Positions 26,101 to 38,100 of a stretch of DNA of 64,000 bases are shown piece after piece. The notes below the pieces were generated by a model, which had not been told where the DNA came from, ran no database searches, and worked only from the letters and a program-made list of their open reading frames with translations. Source of the DNA: Mesorhabditis belari (taxonomy: Eukaryota > Nematoda > Chromadorea > Rhabditida > Rhabditidae); the NCBI GenBank assembly GCA_958450365.1, contig CAUEEP010000517.1:62001-126000 (forward strand). Reading direction: 5' to 3'. The position numbers and the translations under genes were made by a program. Each line of letters opens with the position of its first letter. Within the stretch, counting starts at the first letter, position 1.

Positions 26101-29100
26101 TTATAGATTACCGTATTTCCTCTAATAAACGCCCCCCCCCCCTTGACCAACTTTGGACGCTTCGTTCTCAGCTCCATTTGGAGATATTTTTATGTTTAAT
26201 ATATCAAAAGATAGAAGACATTAAGGGCTATCTTTTGATATATTAAACATAAAAATACCTCAAAATGGGGCTGAGAACGAAGCGTCCAAAGTTGGTCAAG
26301 GGGGGGGGCGTTTATTAGAGGAAATACGGTAGCTAATTTTGCGTTTCTGAGTAAAGAATTGAAGTTAAAAGTTGAAAATAAGTAAGAATAAGTAAGTAGT
26401 AACGAAACTACTAAGTGTATCTTTTGGAAATTCGGCTATAAACCTAATTTTTGATTCTCTACAACTTTTCTATTGATACCAAAAGAATAAGTAAGTAGTA
26501 AATTTTAGCAATTTTTATGGGGTAACGGGAAACTCTAGGCGTAGATAGGGAGTAGAGAAAAAAAAGACAAAAATGTGCGTATTTCTTAAAAGCCCTATCC
26601 AGTAAACCATATACCGTATTCTCTCTAATAGTAGTGCACTCTCTAATAGTATTGCGGTCCAGGAGGGGGGTTGAAAAAATAGTAGTGCGCACTACTATTA
26701 GAGAGAATACGGTAGTTAGAGTGACGAGGTACTAAGTTAAGATTTTGAAGTACTAATTCTTGAATACCCTGTAGAAAATTGCTAAATTGCTAAATTGCTA
26801 AATTTTAAAAGGGAAAATTGAAAGTTTTAGATCGAAAAACTGTGCCCAATCATTTTGCGTTTCTTTCATTTTCCAGATTTTTTTTTCTTTGTTGTTTTTT
26901 CAATTTTCCATTTGTCAGAAAAAGAAACGAGCTCGTTTACTGAAGAAATTGGATCCACTAAACTCGATGGGATGGCTGAATATCTCACCAAGAAATCGAC
27001 AATTGCTTGATGCTGTGAAAACCGGTTTGCTTGCTTACTGTAGCTTACTGTAGCTTACTGTAGCTTACTGTAAATGTCTGGATTACGGTAAAGAGTTTGC
27101 TTGTTCATTTGGCTTTACAGCAAGCTACAGTAAACCCCCCGGCTTACTGTAGCTTGTTCATTTGGCTTTACAGCAAGCTACAGTAATCTCCCGGCTTACT
27201 GTAACTTTCTGTAGCTTTCCTATTTGATGACCCTAAGCCTACTGTGGCTTACTGTAAAGCTAGAACTGTCTGGATTACGGTAATGACCACCGGCTTACGG
27301 TAGCTTTCTGTACAATTTGCTGCTTTCTAAATTGTCAATCAAATTACTTTCCCAATTTCATTTTATAGTCAGACAAGCTACCGTAATCCAAGCTCGTTTT
27401 CTAAGCATTACCCTAACCTACCGTATCCCTTTATCTATCCTTTTATTTATCCCTTTTCTCTAGATCTACCCACTCTGTTCGACGCTGTCCGAAGGGAATC
27501 TTCCGCTTCGGCTGCATCGTCCGTTGTGCTAGTGAGCCCGCAAAATGTGAGCTATGCTTTTGTGCTATGTAGCTTTTAAATGTGAATGCTATTTCTTGGA
27601 GAAAGAGTGAAAAAAAAGGAAAAAAGAATCTGCGCAGGCCGGGAATCGATAATCGATTTAATTGATCGAGTCTAATCGTTCTTGAAAACCTACCCTTCTT
27701 CATTCAACAAAATAGGCTTCTTTATAGAGCACCTTTTAGAAAACAGCTCTATTTCAAGCCGGAATGGCAGGCCAGGTGTAAAGCCAAAAAAGCAAAACAA
27801 TTTGCGCAGGCCGGGAATCGAACCCGGGTCGCCCGCGTGGCAGGCGAGCATTCTACCACTGAACCACCTGCGCTCGAGAGGACGTCAGGGAAATGGGCGT
27901 TATGAATGGGTGGATTGAAAAAGGAGCGCTTGGAAGCTTGGAAGCTTTCAATGCTTTCAATTTATTGTTTTATCGGTATAAACTTTTTAGCCGATTGGGT
28001 TGGCCTGTATGGAAGAATGGGATTCATACATCCGAATGTTAGACGAAAGCAGTCGACCCTTCACGCGGTTAGTTTAAAAATCCAATAGAATTCATGTCAA
28101 AATCAAATTTTCTAACTCTTCTTTCCGCGTACTTTGCGCTCTCAGCTAAACGTTGGCTTTCTGGCACACGGAACTCCACATTTTGTTCTAGAAAAATAGG
28201 GTTCTAGAAAAATGAGGATTTCCGTGCGCTAGAAAGGTGGCGTTTAGCTGGGAGGGGAAAGTACGCACAAAGAACGAATCTTTTAAGGAAAACGAATCCG
28301 CGTACTTTGAGCTCTCAGCTAAACGCCGGCTTTCTGGCACACGGAACTCTTCATGTTCTGGGGTTCTAGAAAAATGAGGATTTCCGTGCGCTAGAAAGGT
28401 GGCGTTTAGCTGGGAGCGTACGCACAAAGTACGCACAAAGAACGAATCTTTTAATGAATAATCTAGAGTTTAAATCAATTGAAAATCACTAGAAAATCTA
28501 TAAAATCTATAAAATCGATGTAAATCTATAATCTGAATGTTTGCATGATATTAATGTCATCCTTTAGATGCCTTTTCGAGTTTCATTTTTGATTATTTTA
28601 CATTTTAAAAAAAAAACCCTCATTTTTGCTTGTCATTTTGCTAGGAATCAATTGCATGAAAATTCATGTTATATGCAAATTTTTAGGCGAAATTTAGAGA
28701 TAAAGGTGTACGGTAAAGTCTAGAAAGTCTAAAGTCAACAAAATCTCTATTCTATCTACCGTAGCTTGAATCAAATTCTCATCACTTTCTATAAACCACC
28801 GTAAACTATAGATTTTCCAAGTTTTCCCATAGTTTTACCATAGTTTAGGAGGCCCCAAAACCTCGAGAAATCCTCTAGAATCTATTGTTAGCGATTTAAA
28901 AGTGCATTTTATTCTATCTACCGTCGCTTGAATCAAATTCGTAGATCAGTTTCTATAAACTACCGTAAACTATAGATTTTCCAAGTTTTCCCATATTTTT
29001 ACGCCTCCTATACATCCAGAAATCCTCTAGAATCTATTGTTAGCGATTTAAAAGTGCATTTTCGAAAGCATTTTGAAATTTGGCTTTACCGGAATTAGAA

Positions 29101-32100
29101 TAACCTTGTCGAAAATCTGACAAGGGATCGAACTTGAGCAAAAAGATCGATCAATCGTTTTCTATGCAAGCCCTTTATCCACTACACCACGGAGGCGCCT
29201 TGGGGATCCTTAAGAAAACTGCCATAAAGCCAGTCAGCTCGAAATTCAGCTCGAAATTCCTCACAAAATTCGACTCAAAATTTTCGCATTTTTCCCCTAA
29301 AACTTTAAACACATAACTTTTTATAGAAAACGATTTTGAAAAAACGCAAAACAGATTCGGAATCAGCGTGAAATTCTGCGTCGGATGGGCTTTCAAATCT
29401 TAAAACATTTCCCTCAAAGTTACCGCAAATTAAACGCTTTCATTCTCAAAAACACTGTGCCCAATCTACCGTACTTGGCTTTTAAAACGGCTTTAAAACA
29501 TCTTACCGTAACTTTAACCGATTAGAAAATAGATACATTTACCGTACTCTAAAGCCACCTTTTTTAAATCCCCAAAGACTTTACCGTACTCTGAAGCGAT
29601 CTTTTTAAAATCCCCAAAGACTTTGCCGTACTCTAAAGCCATCTTTTAAAATCCCCAAAGACTTTACCGTACCCTTCTTCTCATTTTGCAGAAAAGTCGA
29701 TGGGAACACGATAATCGAAAAACGTCTCTTTCAACTTTTTCAACAACAAAAAGAACTGAAATCGGAAATAATCAACGAAATTGTTCAAATCGATCCACCG
29801 GAAACATCAAAAATTCGCATGAAAATCGAGAAATCGAATCTAAAATCACCGCCAAAAGTCAAAATCACATTAGAATGTGAAGAGGTTCAACTCATGCATC
29901 CCAATTTCTCAATTGCGAAACCCGAAAAGCTACCCGATGCAGAGTTTACATATAATGAGGTCAGAGTGATCAGTCCTGAGAAAATTCTGGAGTTGGAGAC
30001 TTTGGAAGAAGAGGAAGAAGAAGAGGAAGAAGAGGAAGAAGAGGAAGAAGAGGAAGAAGAAGAAGAAGAGGATGAAGAAGAAGAAGAGGATGAGCGTGAG
30101 AATAGCCTCCATGGGGTAAATGAGGTGAGAGAGGCGATGTGCGATGTGGAGCTGTCGACACCCGATGATCCCACGCCTAGGTACAGCTTTTCAATCACCC
30201 CTAAGCGTTTTCTAAAAGGTGCCCGACTACCGTAAACTTCCTAACGTTTTCTCTACCGTCGCCCGAATGTCAGAAATCTTTTAATCGATTTAATTGATCG
30301 AGTCTAATCGTTCTTGAAAACCTACCCGTCTTCATTCAACAAAATAGGCTTCTTTATAGAGCACCTTTTAGAAAGCAGCTCTATTTCAAACCAGAATGGC
30401 AGGCCAGGTCTAAAGCCAAAAAAGGAAAAAAATTTGCGCAGGCCGGGAATCGAACCCGGGTCGCCCGCGTGGCAGGCGAGCATTCTACCACTGAACCACC
30501 TGCGCTTGAGAGAGGGTTAGGGAAATGGGCCTTATGAATGAGGGATTGAAAAAGGAGCGCTTGTTGAGAAGCCTATTGTTGAGAAGCCTAAAATCCAAAA
30601 CGTTAAAAAACAATGGCCTCAAGATTTGACCATTGTTCAAGCCTAAGTCCCTTAAAGCTGGCCTCAAGATTTGGCCATTGTGCAAGCCTAAGTCCCTTCA
30701 AGCTGGCCTCAAGATTTGACCATTGTTCAAGCCTAAGTCCCTTAAAACTGGCCTGGTCTGGTATCTTGTTTGATCGAAAATCCCATCATGTAGATCGCTT
30801 GTCGGTTCCCCGATCATCCTCAGTCCCGAGCTTGCCCAAAGCACGAGCTACGAGGAAACCCGTTTGGAGACACCGCCACCAATAGAACCGATTCCGAAGC
30901 TATTCACGGTTTCAACAATTCCCGAAGAGGATGAAGATGAAGAAGAACAAGAACAAGAGGAGTTACGAGAGGAAATGAGGAGGTAAATCGAGTGATTCAC
31001 AATCCGGATGGCTTACAGTACAGTCCCCAGGCCTCATCCTTTCCTGAAATGAAGTGTGCTTATTTGGGAAGCTTTTCTTTGCATGGTTTGGCTTTTTTTT
31101 GCATGAAAAATACTAATTTCAAAGATCTTATAGTCATAGTTAGACTTCTATATGGCAGGCTATGGGCCACCAAGCAAATACTATACGGATTATAGTTAGA
31201 CTTAGGCTTATAGTTATGCTTAGACTTCTATAAGTACTTATAGTTATAATTAAGTAATTTGAAACATTTTCGACCTGATTTACTTTTATCTAAGGCAAAT
31301 TATGGGCCAGCAAGCAAATAGTATACTATACGACTTAGAGTTAGACTTCTATAAGTACTTTTAGTCTATAGCTAGACTTCTATAAGTACTTTTAATCTAT
31401 AGCTAGACTTCTATAAGTACTTTTAGTTAAAATTAGACTTCTAGTCTTCTAAACTAACTATAACTTATAGTTAAACTAGAAGAAAAACGCTACCACAGTT
31501 CTACGTAACTATTTTTTTACTTGATAACTCCGTAACTACTTTACAAAGTCTAATTGGTAAGTACAAATACAGTAGCAAACAAACTATTGTCTACATTATA
31601 ATAAATGGTATGCTAAGGTGCCATTTAACAGCTATAAATACGATTTTTGGACTTGATGATACGGTAAATACGGTTACGGTTTTACGGTAAATTTTTGTTT
31701 GTACAGTCTCAGCTAAATAAAAATCTCAGAAAATCGAAAATTGTGTCAAGTAAAAGTGTCAAGAGTACTAACAAAATTAACCCTCAAAAAAATAAATGCA
31801 CTGCCTGGTCAAGCAAAAAAAAAAAGCACTAAACTTTTGCAATCTCGCGTACAAGATTGCCGATTTCAGTGCGCTAGATCGTGAAAGTTTACGAGAATTT
31901 CAAGCAAAAACAAAGCAAAAGTTTTCCTTTCGTTTCGCGTTTTTTTCACTTTTTTTTTTTTTTTTTTAATTCTGTCCTGTCAATAGTTTTGTTTCGTTTT
32001 CGTTTTTGCTTTTTTCGTTTTTTTTTTTATTTTCTAACACTTTTCTGTTCTGTGTTTTGCTATTTAATAGTTTTTTTTCTTTTTTTTTGGGGGTGGGACA

Positions 32101-35100
32101 AATGCGACCTTTTTTTGCGCACCTGGACATTTGCGCACCTTTTTTTTTGCTGGAAAAGGCCTTAGGAAAGGCCGTAGAGCTTCGAAAATATTTCCATATA
32201 AGGGAATCGTATGCGTAGATTCCGAATTTCGACAAATCAGACCTCGCTGACACGTCAAATTTGGGCTAAAAGGCAAAAACTGCGGAAAAGCGTTAAGTTG
32301 CGTAGTTTTTGCCTTTTAACCCAAATTTGACGTGTCAGCGAGGTCTGATTTGTCGAAATTCGGAATCTACGCATACGATTCCCTTCTATGAAAACATTTT
32401 TGAAGCTCTACGACCTTTCCTAAGGCCTTTTCCAGCAAAAAAAGGTGCGCAAATGTCCAGGTGCGCAAAAAAAAGGTCGCATTTGTCCCACCCCCTTTTT
32501 TTTCACTTTTACTGTCCTGTCGTGTTTTGTCTCGGTTTCTAATCGAATCCCAATTTTTCTAACATGCGAATTTGTCGCTCACAACTGTCGCTGTTATCTG
32601 TTTTGTTTTTTTTCAAAAAACAATTAATTTCCTTATGGAAAATCTTTAGTAGAGCTGAATCCTCGTCATCTTCCGAAGGCCCACCCCAATTCGATATCGA
32701 TTTGGGCGCTTTTGAACTGGTTGACACGGGATTGACAGCCGAAACGATCCTGTCCAACGAGGATCCCGTCATATTTCATAAGGTTTGCAATTTTTGAATC
32801 ATAAAGTTGAAAAATTTTAGTTGTTTCATTGGAAAGTTGTAGCGAAACACTCACTATTGTTGTTTCGCTAACACTAACACTATCGTTCTTTTGCAAGAAT
32901 TTCTGCGTTTTGTTTACGACTTTTCAAATCTGGTAGATGTTCTTGGATTCCCAAGAATCAGGACTCCTTGCATCAGCCTTACTTGACCTAGATCTGTTCT
33001 AGTCAAATCCATAGCTAAACCTAGAGTTTGTCCAGACATAGACCTTCTTCTGCCTGGCCTGAGCCTGACCTGAGCCTGACCTGAGCCTAGCCTGAGCCTG
33101 GCCTGAGCCTGGCCTGAGCCTGGCCTGAGCCTGACCTGAGCCTGACCTGAGCCTAGCCTGAGCCTGGCCTGAGCCTGGCCTGAGCCTGACCTGAGCCTAG
33201 CCTGAGCCTGGCCTGAGCCTGGCTTGTGGGTTTTTTTTTGAATAAAGTCCTCAAACTGTCACATATGACAATAGCCGGCAGTTTTCAATTCACCAACCCA
33301 ATACAATCAAAAACTGCTAACTAAATTTGAATCTTTTGCTACCAAAATGGCTTTTAACGTCTCGTAGTGTTGCCTTAAACGAATAGAATTCAAGTTTTCA
33401 GGCAGTTTTCAATTCACCAACCCAATAGAATAAAAATTGGCACTTAGAATTCCCTAGTTCTATATAAAACACAATCTAGATTATCTAAAGATAAAGATTT
33501 TATAATTCTTTAAATAAAAAAAAACCCATTTCTTTACCATTCTACAGTTCGTAGCGAAGCGGAATCTCAGAGTGGTAATGTTTTAATTTTTTAAAAGGCG
33601 TGATACTTGAAATTTTTCAAATTAGCTTTATACTAGAGTTGATTTTCTTAAGAATGAAAATAAATGTGTTTAGGATATGCCTGTGCATTCAGTGCATCAC
33701 GATACGGTGCAAACAGAGGCAGCTCTCGAGAATCTCATGGCGGCGCCCGAGCGAATGCTCAGGTTTGTGTGTAGATTGAGAGCTTTGAGAGCGAAATTTG
33801 AGCTTTGAGAGCTTTGAGAGCGAAACACACCTCTCTGGTGCACTGAAAATCTTTGAGTTTGCTAGAATGAATGTGTTTTGAAGTGAAAAACAAAACACAG
33901 AAATCAACTTGTACCACCATTTCAGCAATGTAATCCCGCCAACAATGGTCGATGACAATTATTGTTTTGTTGTTGATGGGGATAAGGTGAGTCTATTGAT
34001 CTTTCATAACAGTCTATTGATCTTTCTAAACAGTTTAAATCATTTCCCAACTACCGTAACCCTTAGCTCAGTAGAGGTTAAAGGAATTCAAGTTGCAAGA
34101 TTGCTTTTTAATCAAGAGATAAAGCCATGGTGATGCTAGAATTATGACAACTCGTTTTCAGAAAAGCAGCTGACAAATGCCTAACTGATTTCAAAACTAT
34201 CAAGTGTTATATAGAGAATTGTAGCTCTTAAACTTTGCTTTATTTATCTACTAGAAAACAAACAAAGAAAACTCCACAATCCAAGTTATACAACTCATTT
34301 TGACAAGTTTTCGAATGAGCTCTAATCGACTTCTGGAGAGTAGTCGATTAGAGCAAATAGCACTTCATTGGAGCACTTCATTGGAGAATGAAGTACTATT
34401 ATTGATACTTTTCTTTATAGTACTTCTTTATAATACTCTTAGATCTTCTTTATAATACTTCTTTATACGCTTAAATCTTCTTTATAATACTTCTTTATAC
34501 GCTTAGATCTTCTTTATACGCTTAGATCTTCTTTATAATACTTCTTTATAATACTCTTAGATCTTCTTTATAATACTTCTTTATACGCTTAGATCTTCTT
34601 TATAATACTTCTTTATAATACTCTTAGATCTTCTTTATAATACTTCTTTATACTCTTAGATCTTCCATGGTGATGCTAGAATTATGACAACTTGTTTTCA
34701 GTAAAGCAACTGACAAATGCCTAACTGATTTCAAAACTATCAAGTGTTATATAGAGAATTGTAGCTCTTAAACTTTGCTTTATTTATCTACTAGAAAACA
34801 AACTCCACAATCCAAGTTATACAACTCATTTTGACAAGTTTTCGACAAGACAAGAATGAGCTTTAATCGACTTCTCTCCAATGAAGTCCTATTTTTGATA
34901 CTTTTCTTTATAATTCACTTTATAATAGATTTCCACTATCGATCAGAGTTTTAATTTTTTTAGAAAAATGACTCTTTTCTCTCAGTAATCTCTTAAATAA
35001 TATTAATTTAATGTAAAAAAAAAAAGTCCTATCGTAAGCCATCAATTGAAAATTTACATATTACGTTGGAAAGAAAGTTCGTAGAAAAAGTTTGCACGGT

Positions 35101-38100
35101 GATTTCTCAAAAGCCAAGTCGCCAATTCTTCACAGATTTTCTCGTTTTTAAGAAATTCCAGTCAAAACTTTTTCCGAGAACTTTCTTTCCAACCTAATAC
35201 ATTACGTAAAAATACATTTTTGCATAAACAAAGACCTATTCAATTATCTACAAATATCAAAGATCTAAAGATCTAGACTGGGTTACTTACAGTAGCTGGG
35301 GTAGCTGGAAAGTTGAGGTAACTGGGGTAGCTGGAAGTTAAGGTAACTGGGGTAGCTGGAAAGTTAAGGTAGCTGGGGTAGCTGGAAAGTTGAGGTAACT
35401 GGGGTAGCTGGAAAGTTAAGGTAACTGGGGTAGCTGGAAAGTTACGGTAGCTGGGGTAGCTGGAAAGTTAAGGTAACTGGGGTAGCTGGAAAGTTAAGGT
35501 AGCTGGGGTAGCTGGAAAGTTACGGTAGCTGGGGTAGCTGGAAAGTTACGGTAGCTGGGGTAGCTGGGATAGCTGGAAAGTTAAGGTAACTGGCGCAGGG
35601 TTGTTAATAAGGCTTGCTACAGATCATTTACCTTTCGCTTTTCCTTTTAGATTCGTATGGGTGACATTATGGGCGATGACCAATGGTGGAGACACACTTC
35701 TAGACCAACAAAATATTTCTACTCGGACGATTTGAAGAAATTTCATCGAGTCAACTGTATCACAGCAAAGGGAAAGGTGGGTGCGGGATCGTCTACTGTA
35801 AGCCACAGTGTACAGTAATGCACTGTAGTCAGCAGTTCAAGTAGGCACAGTATTTTGTACAGTATTTGCACTCGAAAATGGAAAGGATTCGATTTTTTTT
35901 TGCCGCGGAAAGGCTCGTACGTCGAATCTTCTTGTGATTAGATTACAGAAAAAAATCCTCATTCTTTTAGGTAATCTCAGCCGTTCTTGCTTCGGGTAGC
36001 ATGTCTTTGGATCGAGCAATTCAAAGTCCATCCATTTCATCGACTCCCCGCTCGTCAATGAGCGGCGCCAGCTCACGCACAACCGGACACTCGCGAGCTG
36101 ATCAGGTACCCAAGAAAAAAAAAAAGAGAAATTCAACCTTATAACCTTTACAAATGTTTCCCCTAAGATCACTCTTTTGTATTAGTTTTATTTTCGACTT
36201 TTTACTTTTTAAACCATTGAAACCTTGTCTGAAAATTAGCTCTTCCGTCGTCGGTACTCGATGTCCGCTCGTGAAAGAAATAAGGTTTGAAAAGAGGGCT
36301 TTCAACAAACAAAAATCCAATGCATGAGGTTGAAACGATACTAATATCTATGCAAATCTTATATGGAGAATGGTTACGTTAGATTTTGAGTCAAGAAAAA
36401 GAGGCAAAGAGCTAAAGAGGACTTTTTCTCACCTTTTAAACAAAAGGAAACGTTTTGCGTAAGTAAAGTACTCTTCTAGTACTCTCCAGTACTCTCCAGT
36501 ACTCACCAGTACTCTCCAGTACTCTCCAGTACTCTTCTAGTACTCTCTAGTACTCTCTAGTACTCTCTAGTACTCTCTAGTACTCTCTAGTACTCTCTAG
36601 TACTCTTCTAGTACTCTTCTAGTCCTCTCTAGTCCTCTTCTAGTACTCTTCTAGTACTCTTCCAGTACTCTTCTAGTACTCTTCTAGTACTCTTCTAGTA
36701 CTCTCTAGTACTCTTCTAGTACTCTCTAGTACTCTCTAGTACTCTCTAGTACTCTACTAGTACTCTCTAGCACTCTACTAGTACTCTCTAGTACTCTCTA
36801 GTACTCTCTAGTACTCTTCTAGTACTCTTTACTAGTTTCTATCATTACAATCCTTTCCACAGTTACTAATCATTTATGATTCTAAAACGCATCCATTCTA
36901 CCATAAATCTCCGCTCATATTCCCCTTTAAAAAGCATGGATTTTGCTGTGAAACTAAACGCTTTAAACCCTGTGCTCTCTTGAAAACTATTATTAGATAA
37001 TTTCGCTATGATTTCTTTATAATTTCATTTATAATTTCATTAATCAAATCAGTCGATCGAGGTGCAAAAAGTGGCAATGGTAAGGAGTGTTATTTTCTCG
37101 AAAACCCTAAAACTTTCTTTTCTTCAAAATTCTTTTCGTTTGGCTTTTTTTATCAAAAAAAAATCGCAGAGTGAATTTTGAACAAATTTTTCTTTATTCT
37201 TTATTTTTAAAGTTTTTTTTTTTAGGTGGCTACTGAACACGTTTACAAAGTGATTCGGTTTTACTCCTTTTGGAAAACTTGTACATCTTTTCATCGAATA
37301 GTCACAATGATTGATAAGGTTTGTTTTCGACTATTTTGTGATAACATTTAGAAGTGAGAAGTAAAGCAGAGAAGCTGATCTGATTAAAAGCTGGTTAAAG
37401 TCTGATTAAAGCAAAGTTTAGGTTTAAATTCAACTAATTTGACTTTGATTTTGCTAGTAGAATTGGGGCAATGATGGGCTTCGATCGTCTGGAGATAAGC
37501 TCTGAAAGCTGAGCGCTAGGCTGAGCTTAGGCTTAGGCTTAGGCTTAGGCTTAGGCTTGGACTTAGTACGAAGGCTAGCGGCTAGCGCCTAGCACTAAGT
37601 CTATTTGGGTTTGGGCTGAACCCCCATTTTCTGGATCTCAGACAGTTCTCGGAGCTAAGCCCGCTTGGCGATGCTCATCCCCCCCATAGGCAAAAATCCT
37701 GGCAAATTTTCAGGTAGTTGACGTGTCTGGAAGTTGAGATTTAGGCTTAGGCTTAGGTTTAGGCTTAGGCTTAGGCTTAGGTTTAGGCTGAGCCGGCCAG
37801 CGCTAGACTTAGCCAAATCCAATCCAAGCCAATCTAGCGAGACTTTCTGAACAGAAACAAGAAAGCAGTAAACGAGCTAAACTATCAACGAGCTAGAGTA
37901 GCCTGCTAGCTACTCTAGCTCGTTTATAGTTTAGCTTCTTCTCTGTTTTCTTATGGCTCGGATTTAACCCAGAAGTTACACCAATCCAGATTTGATTCTG
38001 ATTCGGCAAAGCCATAATGAATTCACCATACTGTTCAGAATTTTATTCTAGCTTAAAAACAAAAAAAAAACCCAGCGCTGTGATGAAAAAGATTTGATTG

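Noticed and set aside
31881..32797. Several ORFs on both strands around 32 kb
   Set aside because: They are mirror products of a 407-bp palindromic element; only 32650-32782 fits the channel gene by phase and content.
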